Below are positions 15,480-23,141 of a stretch of DNA of 64,000 bases, one piece after another. Position 1 is the stretch's first letter, and the number at the start of each line of letters is the position of its first letter. The stretch comes from Alkalicaulis satelles (GTDB lineage Bacteria > Pseudomonadota > Alphaproteobacteria > Caulobacterales > Maricaulaceae), in NCBI RefSeq assembly GCF_008630495.1, contig NZ_VWOJ01000002.1, positions 15,001 to 79,000 of the forward strand, in the 5' to 3' direction. Under the pieces are notes generated by a model. The model did no database searches, had not been told where the DNA came from, and worked only from the letters and a program-made list of their open reading frames with translations. The position numbers were made by a program, and so were the translations under genes.

Positions 15480-15553
15480 TAGCTTGGGAGAGGCTGAGTG
15501 CATGGATCACGGCGGCATGCATCGCCGGACCAGTCAGGGAGGAGACGGGCCGC

Positions 15554-16438
15554 ATGACCGACACGCCAGCGCACTATGACAGCGTGTTCCGGCCCGGCCT
15601 GTTCGACGGCCAGGTGATGCTGGTGACGGGCGGCGGATCAGGCATCGGCCGGTGCATCGCCCACGAGCTGGCCTCGCTGGGCGCGCAGGTCGTGCTGGCC
15701 GGGCGCAAGCCGGAGAAGCTCGCGTCTGTCGCCGAAGAGATCACCGGCGATGACGGCCTGGCTGACACGCAAGCCTTCGACATTCGCGACGAGGAGGCCG
15801 TGAACGCGGGCATCGCCGCGATCATGTCGCGCCATGGCGCCATCCATGGCCTCGTGAACAATGCCGGCGGCCAGTTCCCGGCGGAGATCAAGGACATCTC
15901 CAAGAAGGGCTGGGAGGCGGTGGTCGCCACCAATCTCACCGGCGGCTTTCTGGTGATGAAGGCGGTGTTCGAAGCGGCCATGCGCGACGCTGGCGGGGCT
16001 GTCGTGAACATCACCGCCGACATGCACAATGGCATGCCCGGCATGGCCCATTCGGGCGCGGCGCGCGCGGGCATGGAAAATCTCACCATGACCGCGGCGG
16101 TGGAGTGGGCCAGGCACGGCATCCGGGTCAACGCCGTGGCTCCGGGCTGGGTCGCGTCGTCCGGCATGGACACCTATGGCGGCGCGGTGCGCGCCATGAT
16201 CCCCTATCTCAAACAGCACCTGCCCGCCCAGCGCCTGGGCTCGGAAGCCGAGATCGCCGCGGCGGTCACCTTCCTCCTGAGCCCTGCGGCCGCCTTCATC
16301 AACGGGACCTTGCTGCGCGTGGATGGCGGGGCGCCGCTGGGCGGACGCCACTGGCCGCTGGAGGCCCATGAGAACATGCCGGTCTATAATGGATTTCACC
16401 GGGCCGTGGACCCGGCTGTGCTGCGCGGAGAAGGCTGA
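15554..16438 (+). CDS. SDR-family reductase of the enoyl-CoA reductase (PECR) type
   Basis: 294 residues from the ATG at 15554, after GGGAGGAG; an earlier in-frame ATG at 15467 lies in the promoter. TGGGSGIGR is the cofactor loop and NNAGGQF the structural motif. The usual YxxxK is absent: the segment reads AHSGAARAGMENLT, as in peroxisomal trans-2-enoyl-CoA reductase and 2,4-dienoyl-CoA reductases. So it probably reduces an unsaturated acyl-CoA with NADPH rather than oxidising an alcohol. It is the first gene of the acyl-CoA operon and its stop overlaps the carboxylase start by one base. AtuB/AtuG-like SDRs occupy this place in terpene clusters. Confidence 0.8.
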   Translation: MTDTPAHYDSVFRPGLFDGQVMLVTGGGSGIGRCIAHELASLGAQVVLAGRKPEKLASVAEEITGDDGLADTQAFDIRDEEAVNAGIAAIMSRHGAIHGLVNNAGGQFPAEIKDISKKGWEAVVATNLTGGFLVMKAVFEAAMRDAGGAVVNITADMHNGMPGMAHSGAARAGMENLTMTAAVEWARHGIRVNAVAPGWVASSGMDTYGGAVRAMIPYLKQHLPAQRLGSEAEIAAAVTFLLSPAAAFINGTLLRVDGGAPLGGRHWPLEAHENMPVYNGFHRAVDPAVLRGEG

Positions 16439-18048
16439 TGCCGGTGATAAGCTCGCGCCTCAATCCGTCCTCGGATGAGTTTCAGGCCGCCCGTGCGGCC
16501 ATGGAAGACAAGCTCGCCAGCGCGCGCGAGCTGGAAGAGAAGGTGCGCGCCAATTCGGCCTCCAAGCGGGCGCGCTTTACCGAGCGCGGACAAATCCTGC
16601 CGCGCGAGCGCGTGGCCCAGCTGGCCGATCGCGGCGCGCCCTTCATCGAGCTCTCCACCCTCGCCGGCCTCAAAATGCACGATGATGACGGCGGACGCGG
16701 CGCCTCGGGCGGCGGGTCGGTTGTGGGCATCGGCGTGGTGGCGGGCAAGCGCTGCGTCATCTCGGCCTCCGACAGCGCCATCAAGGGCGGCACGGTCGCG
16801 CCCATGGGTCTCAAGAAGGGCCTGCGCGCCCAGGAGATCGCGCTGGAGAACAGGCTGCCCATGATCCATCTGGTGGAATCGGGCGGCGCGAACCTGCTCT
16901 ACCAGGCCGAGATTTTCGTCGATGGCGGGCGCAGTTTCGCCAATCAGGCGCGCCTGAGTGCGGCCGGCATCCCCCAGATCGCCGTGGTGCACGGCTCGTC
17001 GACGGCGGGCGGCGCCTATCTGCCGGGCCTGTCGGATTATGTGGTGCTGGTGCGCGGCCAGTCGAAAATCTTCCTGGCCGGCCCGCCCCTGGTGAAAGCC
17101 GCTATCGGCGAGGATGCGGACGACGAATCCCTGGGCGGCGCCGATCTGCATGCGGAAGTCACGGGGCTGGGCGAATACATCGTCGATACCGACGCCGAGG
17201 CGGTGGCCTGCGCGCGCGAGATCATGGACAAGCTCAAATGGGATCCGGCCACGCCGCCGGGCGCCGGAACCGCGCCGCTGTTTGACGCTGACGAGCTGAT
17301 GGGCGTCATCCCGCCCGATGACCGCACGCCCTGGGATGTGCGCGAGGTGATCGCGCGCATCGTCGACGGGTCGGACTTCCTCGCCTTCAAGGAACGCTAC
17401 GGCGCCGAGACGGTGTGCGGCCACGCCCGCATGGGCGGCCGGCTGGTGGGGATCATTGGCAATAACGGCCCGATCCAGCCCGAAGGCTCCATGAAGGCGG
17501 GCCAGTTCATCCAGCTGTGCGACCAGTCGGGCACGCCCATCGTCTTTCTGCAGAACACCACCGGCTACATGGTCGGCACGCGCGCCGAGCGCGACGGGGC
17601 GATCAAGCATGGTTCGAAAATGATCCAGGCCGTGGCCAATGCCCGCGTGCCCAAGCTCACCATCGTGCTGGGCGGCAGTTTCGGCGCGGGCAATTACGGC
17701 ATGTGCGGGCGCGGGTTCGATCCGCGCTTCATCTTCGCCTGGCCCACCGCGCGCACCGCCGTGATGGGCGGCGCCCAGGCCGCCAAGGTGATGGAGATCG
17801 TCACCCGCGCCAAGAACACCCGCGATGGTCAGGAGACGGACGAAGACGCCCTGTCCCAGATGAGCGCCATGATCGAGCAGGGCCTGAACGAGCAATCCCA
17901 GGCTCTGTTCGGCACGGCCCGGCTCTGGGATGACGGCATTATCGACCCGCGCGACACCCGCGCCATCCTGATCGAATGCCTCAATATCTGCGCCGAGGCC
18001 GAAGCGCGGACCTTGCGGCCCAACACATTCGGCGTGGCGCGCTTCTGA
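16438..18048 (+). CDS. Acyl-CoA carboxylase carboxyltransferase (beta) subunit, geranyl/methylcrotonyl-CoA type
   Basis: A 536-residue carboxyltransferase with N and C crotonase-like domains: SGGGSVVGIGVV and GGANLLYQAE in the first half, FLAGPPLVKAA, then GGSFGAGNYGMCGRGFDPRF and MGGAQAAKVM in the second, which binds biotin. It transfers carboxyl from biotin to the gamma carbon of a 3-methyl-2-enoyl-CoA. Compared from memory with methylcrotonyl-CoA carboxylase, the pocket segment reads RSFANQ rather than RIFFNQ, and AYLPGLSDYVV rather than AYVPAMSDE. Both resemble geranyl-CoA carboxylase (AtuC) and a wider pocket. It pairs with the biotin subunit at 20269. Confidence 0.87.
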   Translation: MPVISSRLNPSSDEFQAARAAMEDKLASARELEEKVRANSASKRARFTERGQILPRERVAQLADRGAPFIELSTLAGLKMHDDDGGRGASGGGSVVGIGVVAGKRCVISASDSAIKGGTVAPMGLKKGLRAQEIALENRLPMIHLVESGGANLLYQAEIFVDGGRSFANQARLSAAGIPQIAVVHGSSTAGGAYLPGLSDYVVLVRGQSKIFLAGPPLVKAAIGEDADDESLGGADLHAEVTGLGEYIVDTDAEAVACAREIMDKLKWDPATPPGAGTAPLFDADELMGVIPPDDRTPWDVREVIARIVDGSDFLAFKERYGAETVCGHARMGGRLVGIIGNNGPIQPEGSMKAGQFIQLCDQSGTPIVFLQNTTGYMVGTRAERDGAIKHGSKMIQAVANARVPKLTIVLGGSFGAGNYGMCGRGFDPRFIFAWPTARTAVMGGAQAAKVMEIVTRAKNTRDGQETDEDALSQMSAMIEQGLNEQSQALFGTARLWDDGIIDPRDTRAILIECLNICAEAEARTLRPNTFGVARF

Positions 18049-18094
18049 GCGCCCGCCCGCACACGACTGGACAGGGGCCAGGCCCCGGGAGGAC

Positions 18095-19270
18095 ATGATG
18101 CAATTCACCGAACAGCACGAGCAGCTTCGCGACACGGTGGCGAAATTCGTCGCCCAGGAAATCAATCCGTATGTGGAGGAATGGGAGGCCGCGGGCGAGT
18201 TCCCCTCCCACGCCGTGTTCAAGAAAATGGGCGATCTGGGCCTTCTGGGCCTGCGCTGGCCGGAAGAATATGGCGGCGCGGGGCTGGACATGTCCTACGC
18301 GCTGGTGATGGCCGAGGAGCTGGGCCTGATCAATTGCGGCGGCGTGCCCATGGCCATCGGCGTGCACACTGACATGTGCACGCCCGCGCTCGCCAATTTC
18401 GGCTCTGACGAATTGCGCCGCGAGTTCCTGGCCCCCTCCATCGCCGGCGATTATGTGGGCTGTCTTGGCGTGTCCGAGCCGGGCGGCGGATCGGACGTGG
18501 CTGCGGTGACCACAAGGGCTGTCTCCGATGGCGACGACTACGTCATCACCGGCACCAAGATGTGGATCACCAACGGCATGAAGGCCGACTGGTGCTGCCT
18601 GCTGGCCAACACCTCGGACGGCAAGCCGCACGAGAACAAGACCCTGATCATCGTGCCCATGAACGAGAAGGGCATCACCCGCCAGAAAATCCACAAGATC
18701 GGGATGCATTCCTCCGACACCGCCCAGCTCTTCTTCGATGAGGTGCGGGTCCCGAAACGCAACCGCATCGGCGAGGAAGGCGCGGGCTTCCTGTACCAGA
18801 TGCTCCAGTTCCAGGAAGAGCGCATCTATGGCGCGGCCTCCTCGCTCAAAGCGCTCGACCGCCAGATTGACCTGACCATCGAATACACTCGCGAGCGCAA
18901 GACCTTCGGCACGCCGATCCTGGACAATCAGGTCGTCCATTTCCGCCTCGCCGAGCTGCGCACGGAAGTCGAAGCCCTGCGTTCGCTGACCTACCGGGCG
19001 GTGGAGGACTTCATCGCGGGCAAGGACGTGACCAAGCTCGCCTCCATGGCCAAGCTGAAGACCGGCCGGCTCTCGCGCGAGGTGTCCGACACCTGCCTGC
19101 AATACTGGGGCGGCATGGGCTACACCGCCGACAATCCTATCGCGCGCGCCTATCGCGACGGGCGCCTAGTCTCCATCGGCGGCGGCGCCGACGAGATCAT
19201 GCTGGGCATTATCGCCAAGCTGGAAGGCACCCTGCCCCGGCGCAAGAAACCGGTGGAAGGCAATGCCTGA
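18095..19270 (+). CDS. Acyl-CoA dehydrogenase, citronellyl-CoA dehydrogenase (AtuD)-like
   Basis: A 391-residue FAD acyl-CoA dehydrogenase: N-terminal helical domain, CLGVSEPGGGSDVA at the flavin/substrate interface, MWITNGMKADW, then the C-terminal helical domain with YTRERKTFGTPI and QYWGGMGYTADNPIARAYRD. The usual C-terminal catalytic Glu is absent (IGGGADEI), but QEER (Glu241-242) sits where long-chain and isovaleryl-CoA dehydrogenases keep their base. The segment GVPMAIGVHTDM and HFRLAELRTEVEALR match AtuD-type enzymes as I recall them. It would make the alpha,beta double bond before carboxylation. ATGATG starts follow GGGAGGAC. Confidence 0.85.
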   Translation: MMQFTEQHEQLRDTVAKFVAQEINPYVEEWEAAGEFPSHAVFKKMGDLGLLGLRWPEEYGGAGLDMSYALVMAEELGLINCGGVPMAIGVHTDMCTPALANFGSDELRREFLAPSIAGDYVGCLGVSEPGGGSDVAAVTTRAVSDGDDYVITGTKMWITNGMKADWCCLLANTSDGKPHENKTLIIVPMNEKGITRQKIHKIGMHSSDTAQLFFDEVRVPKRNRIGEEGAGFLYQMLQFQEERIYGAASSLKALDRQIDLTIEYTRERKTFGTPILDNQVVHFRLAELRTEVEALRSLTYRAVEDFIAGKDVTKLASMAKLKTGRLSREVSDTCLQYWGGMGYTADNPIARAYRDGRLVSIGGGADEIMLGIIAKLEGTLPRRKKPVEGNA

Positions 19271-20066
19271 CGGGTATCAGACCCTCCTTTGCGAGACCCG
19301 GTCGGGCGTGATGCATGTCACGCTCAACCGGCCCGAGCTGCGCAACGCCATGTCGCTGGCCATGGTAGACGAGCTGCTGGCGGCGCTGCAGGCCGCGCAG
19401 GAAAGCGGGGCGCGCGCCATCGTGCTGCGTGGAGCGGGAGGGCATTTCTGTTCGGGCGGTGATCTGAAAGACATGAGCGCGGCGCAAGGCGCTCCGGGCA
19501 CGGACGGCGTCGATCCTGCGGCCAGGGTCAATGCCCGCTTCGGCTATTTGTGCAAGGCGTATGCGGAAACCGGGCTCCCGGTCGTCGCGGTGCTGGACGG
19601 CGCGGTGATGGGCGGAGGGTTTGGCCTGGCCTGCGTTGCCGATGTGGCGCTGGCGCGTGAGACGGCGGTGTTCCGCCTGCCCGAAACAGGCCTCGGCCTG
19701 GTGCCCGCCCAGATCGCGCCCTTCCTCGTGGAACGCCTGGGGTATTCCCAGGCCCGGCGCCTCGCCGTCACCGGCGGCAAGATCGATGCGCGCGCCGCCC
19801 TCTCCCTTGGCCTTGTCCACGGCGTGCATGAGGGGGAAGAGGCGCTTCAGGGCGCGCTGGACGCCGTGCTGGGCGATATCCGCAAGGGCGCGCCCGGCGC
19901 CATCGCCGCCACCAAGCGTCTGATGCGCAAGGCGCGCCTGACCGATGCGGGTGATCTCATTGATGAAGCGGCCGGGATTTTCGCCTCCGCCGTGAAAAGC
20001 GCCGAAGGCGCCGAAGGCCTGACCGCCTTCCTGGAAAAACGCCCGGCCAAATGGGTGCGGGGATGA
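19263..20066 (+). CDS. Enoyl-CoA hydratase/isomerase family protein (AtuE/LiuC-like)
   Basis: A 267-residue crotonase. LNRPELRNAMS, HFCSGGDLKDM (oxyanion hole) and GAVMGGGFGLACVADVALA (second oxyanion and helix) are in the right order, followed by FRLPETGLGLVPAQIAPFLV, where Glu is a likely catalytic residue. The PET-x-LGL-x-PAQI segment resembles isohexenylglutaconyl-CoA hydratases. It would hydrate the carboxylated product. It overlaps the dehydrogenase by 8 bases. An inverted-repeat element separates it from the biotin subunit gene. Confidence 0.85.
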   Translation: MPDGYQTLLCETRSGVMHVTLNRPELRNAMSLAMVDELLAALQAAQESGARAIVLRGAGGHFCSGGDLKDMSAAQGAPGTDGVDPAARVNARFGYLCKAYAETGLPVVAVLDGAVMGGGFGLACVADVALARETAVFRLPETGLGLVPAQIAPFLVERLGYSQARRLAVTGGKIDARAALSLGLVHGVHEGEEALQGALDAVLGDIRKGAPGAIAATKRLMRKARLTDAGDLIDEAAGIFASAVKSAEGAEGLTAFLEKRPAKWVRG

Positions 20067-20091
20067 GACCTGTCATGCAATCGCATACTTC

Positions 20092-20242
20092 CTTTCCTCC
20101 CCCGTTTACGGGGGAGGTGGATGGCGCGCAGCGCCAGACGGAGGGGGGAGAGCAGCGCATCAAACCCTTGCGCTTGCACACACCGCTGCATCCCCCCTCC
20201 GTCAGCTGCGCTGACACCTCCCCCGTAAACGGGGGAGGAAAG
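20092..20242. repeat. Large intergenic inverted-repeat element within the operon
   Basis: The arms CTTTCCTCCCCCGTTTACGG (from 20092) and CCGTAAACGGGGGAGGAAAG (ending 20242) are perfect complements. An inner pair, GACGGAGGGGGGA and TCCCCCCTCCGTC, continues the fold around a roughly 40-base loop. Each arm also holds its own small palindrome (CCCCCGTTTACGGGGG). This looks like a non-autonomous, MITE-like or REP-like repeat inserted between two coupled operon genes. No transposase is present. Confidence 0.8.
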
Positions 20243-20268
20243 AGACGCGCCTTCTGCAGGACAAATCC

Positions 20269-22224
20269 ATGACCGCCCGCCGCCGCATCCGTTCCGTCCT
20301 GGTCGCCAATCGCGGCGAGATCGCTGTGCGCGTGCTGCGCCATGCAAAGAACAACCAGATGCGGGCCATCGCGGTCTATTCTGACGCGGACGCAGACGCC
20401 ATGCATGTGCGCGAGGCGGACATGGCCGTGCGCATCGGCCCGGCGCCCGCCGCGCAAAGCTATCTGGATATGGACGCGATCCTGGCGGCGGCCCGGGCCA
20501 CAGGCGCTGACGCCATCCATCCCGGTTACGGCTTCCTGTCGGAGAACGCGGGCTTTGCGCGCGCGGTGATCGAGGCGGGGCTGATCTGGATCGGCCCGCC
20601 GCCCGACGCCATCGAGGCCATGGGCGACAAGGCGCGCGCCAAGGCGCTGCTGGCCCAGTCGGGCGTGCCCATGATCCCCGGCTGGCAGGGCGAGGACCAG
20701 TCTGACGCCAATCTCGCCCGGCAGGCCGAAACAATCGGCTATCCCCTGCTGATCAAGGCGGTGGCCGGCGGGGGCGGGCGCGGCATGCGCGCGGTCCATG
20801 ATCCGGCGGAATTCGCAGACGCCCTGGCCTCGGCCCGCCGGGAGGCGAAGTCGGCCTTTGGCGATGACACGGTCATGCTGGAAAAGCTGATCGAGCGGGC
20901 CCGCCATGTGGAGGTGCAGGTCTTCGCCGACATGCACGGCAATGTGCTGCATATCGGCGAGCGCGATTGCTCGGCCCAGCGCCGGCGCCAGAAAGTCGTC
21001 GAGGAAGCCCCCTCTCCGGCGGTCAGTCCGGTCCTGCGCGCAGCCATGGGCGAGGTCGCCGTCAGGGTGGCCCAGGCGGTCAATTACGCCGGCGCGGGCA
21101 CGGTGGAGTTCCTGCTTGATGACAGCGGCGCCTTCTACTTCCTGGAAATGAACACCCGCCTGCAGGTGGAGCATCCCGTCACCGAGGAGGTGTACGGCAT
21201 GGATCTGGTGGGCTGGCAGTTCCTGGCCGCTGAAGGCGGCGCCCTGCCCGCGACCCAGGACCAGATGGAGCCCCACGGCCACGCCATCGAGGTGCGGCTC
21301 TACGCCGAGGACCCGCTGGACGGCTTCAAGCCGCAATCAGGCGAGATCGCCTGGTTCGATCCCATGGCGGCGGACCGCCAGGTGCGCATCGATACCGGGT
21401 TCGAGACCGGCGATGTGATCTCCACCGCCTATGACGCCATGGCCGCCAAGATCATCGCCTATGCGCCCAATCGCGACGAGGCCATTGATCTTCTGCTCGC
21501 CGGGCTCGCCAAGGCGCCCATGATGGGCGTGAAGACCAATCGCGATTTTCTCATGCGCCTGATCGACAGCCAGGCCTTCCGGTCAGGCGCGCTGACCATT
21601 GATGATCTCGACGCCTGGGCCGGCGCGGGCGAAGGCCCGTTCGCGGCGCAGCCCGTTCCCCATGAGGCCGCCGCCATCGCCGCGCTTGTCATGGCCGCCC
21701 ACGGGTCCGGCGTGGTGCGCTCCGGCTCGGTGACCCGCTTCGCCCTGCCGCTGGAAGCCGACGGCGAGACGCTGGAGCCGTTCGTGGAGCAGACCGGGCC
21801 GGACGCGCTCAAAGTCACCCTGGACGGCCAGAGCCACAGAATCGCGCTGGTGGACTGGCGCGGGGTCCATCTGGACTACCGGCTGGACGGCGTGGACCGG
21901 CGCTGCCTGGCGCTGAGGGGCGAGGACGGCGTGCTCCACATCGCCCTTTCCGACCGCATCGTGAGCCTGCGCGAGCCGGCCCTGCTGGGCCGCGCGGACG
22001 CCGCCGATCCCTCAACCGTGCGCGCGCCGGTCAGCGGCGCGGTGGCCGCCGTGCACGTCAAGCCCGGCGACGAGGTCAAGGCCGGCGACGTGCTGGTGGT
22101 TATGGAAGCCATGAAGATGGAAATGCGCCTCACAGCGGCGGCGGACGCGGTTGTCGCCGCCGTTCACGCCGCGCCCGGCCAGCAGGCCGCGGGCGGCGCA
22201 CTGCTAATCGAACTCAAGCTTTAA
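20269..22224 (+). CDS. Acyl-CoA carboxylase biotin-carrying (alpha) subunit
   Basis: A 651-residue protein with biotin carboxylase and biotin carrier domains. SVLVANRGEIAVRVLRHAK is the N-terminal signature, GGGGRGM the ATP-grasp glycine loop (near residue 165), and ERDCSAQRRRQKVVEEAPSP and EMNTRLQVEHPVTE complete the catalytic domain (to about 450). A linker domain follows, and the carrier domain ends with EAMKME, biotinylated at Lys616. It carboxylates biotin with ATP and bicarbonate for the beta subunit at 16438. The length suits methylcrotonyl- or geranyl-CoA carboxylase alpha (AtuF/LiuD). Confidence 0.92.
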   Translation: MTARRRIRSVLVANRGEIAVRVLRHAKNNQMRAIAVYSDADADAMHVREADMAVRIGPAPAAQSYLDMDAILAAARATGADAIHPGYGFLSENAGFARAVIEAGLIWIGPPPDAIEAMGDKARAKALLAQSGVPMIPGWQGEDQSDANLARQAETIGYPLLIKAVAGGGGRGMRAVHDPAEFADALASARREAKSAFGDDTVMLEKLIERARHVEVQVFADMHGNVLHIGERDCSAQRRRQKVVEEAPSPAVSPVLRAAMGEVAVRVAQAVNYAGAGTVEFLLDDSGAFYFLEMNTRLQVEHPVTEEVYGMDLVGWQFLAAEGGALPATQDQMEPHGHAIEVRLYAEDPLDGFKPQSGEIAWFDPMAADRQVRIDTGFETGDVISTAYDAMAAKIIAYAPNRDEAIDLLLAGLAKAPMMGVKTNRDFLMRLIDSQAFRSGALTIDDLDAWAGAGEGPFAAQPVPHEAAAIAALVMAAHGSGVVRSGSVTRFALPLEADGETLEPFVEQTGPDALKVTLDGQSHRIALVDWRGVHLDYRLDGVDRRCLALRGEDGVLHIALSDRIVSLREPALLGRADAADPSTVRAPVSGAVAAVHVKPGDEVKAGDVLVVMEAMKMEMRLTAAADAVVAAVHAAPGQQAAGGALLIELKL

Positions 22225-22236
22225 GGAGCAGGCATA

Positions 22237-23097
22237 ATGGACAAGGCCGTGCTGACCTGTGCGCTCAATGGCGTGCTGACCAATCCCAAGACCCACCCGG
22301 TGCCTGTGACGCCCGAACAGATGGCCGCCAGCGCGCGCGAAGCCTATGACGCGGGCGCCTCGGTGATGCACGTGCATTTTCGCATGCAGGAGGAGGGCTT
22401 TGGTCATTTCCCCAGCTGGGACCCGGAGGTGGCCGCCGCCATCATCGACGCCATCCGCGCGGCCTGTCCGGACGTGGTCATCAACCAGACCACCGGCATT
22501 GTCGGCCCGGATGTGTCCGGGCCTGTGGCGTGCATCAAGCGCGTGAAGCCGGAGATCGCCGCCTGCAATGCCGGCTCGCTCAACTATCTGAAAATCAGGA
22601 GCGATGGCAGCTGGGCCTGGCCGCCCATGGTGTTCGACAATCCGGTGGAGAAAATCCAGACCATGCTGGACGCCATGGCCGAGGTGGGCGCCCATCCCGA
22701 GTTTGAATGCTTCGATGTGGGCATTGTGCGCAGCGTGGGCATGTATATCGAGAACGGCATGTCGCCGGCGGCCCACTATAATTTCGTCATGGGCGTGGCC
22801 TCGGGCATGCCCTGCGACCCGGCGCTGCTGGAGCTCCTGATCAAGTACAAGCGCGCGGACGATCCCTGGCAGGCGACCCTGATCGGGCGGGCCGAGATCT
22901 GGCCGGTCCATCAGCGCGTGGCCGATCTGGGCGGCATGCTGCGCACCGGGCTGGAAGACACGTTCTACCTGCCCGATGGCGAGCGCGCCCCGGGCAATGG
23001 CGCGCTGATCGAGGCGCTGGCGCAATGCGCGCGAAACGCCGGACGCGAGGTGGCGTCGCCGCTGGAAGCGCGTAAGATCATGGGGCTGACACACTAG
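22237..23097 (+). CDS. BKACE family (DUF849) beta-keto acid cleavage enzyme
   Basis: A 286-residue TIM-barrel protein. CALNGVLTNP at the N-terminus, HVHFR with metal ligands His45 and His47, NQTTGIVG and ECFDVG follow the BKACE pattern. These zinc enzymes condense a beta-keto acid with acetyl-CoA to give acetoacetate plus a new acyl-CoA. It starts 12 bases after the carboxylase alpha gene, with AAGGAG before the ATG, so it is in the same operon. No HMG-CoA-lyase-type gene occurs here, so this enzyme may process the keto acid made further down the pathway. The substrate is inferred only. Confidence 0.85.
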   Translation: MDKAVLTCALNGVLTNPKTHPVPVTPEQMAASAREAYDAGASVMHVHFRMQEEGFGHFPSWDPEVAAAIIDAIRAACPDVVINQTTGIVGPDVSGPVACIKRVKPEIAACNAGSLNYLKIRSDGSWAWPPMVFDNPVEKIQTMLDAMAEVGAHPEFECFDVGIVRSVGMYIENGMSPAAHYNFVMGVASGMPCDPALLELLIKYKRADDPWQATLIGRAEIWPVHQRVADLGGMLRTGLEDTFYLPDGERAPGNGALIEALAQCARNAGREVASPLEARKIMGLTH

Positions 23098-23141
23098 ACC
23101 GCCGGCCAAAAGGACCGGAGGCGGACGCACGGGAGGACGCC

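Noticed and set aside
16396-18291. A 631-residue minus-strand open frame
   Set aside because: It lies opposite the carboxyltransferase gene, which has clear motifs throughout. The frame is an antisense artefact of GC-rich third positions.
20092-20242. An insertion sequence
   Set aside because: No transposase and no target duplication could be identified; only the inverted repeat remains.
15554-22224. A plain leucine-degradation (liu) operon
   Set aside because: Possible, but no isovaleryl-CoA-type gene or HMG-CoA lyase is seen, and the dehydrogenase and carboxyltransferase motifs read closer to Atu enzymes. Kept as an alternative only.
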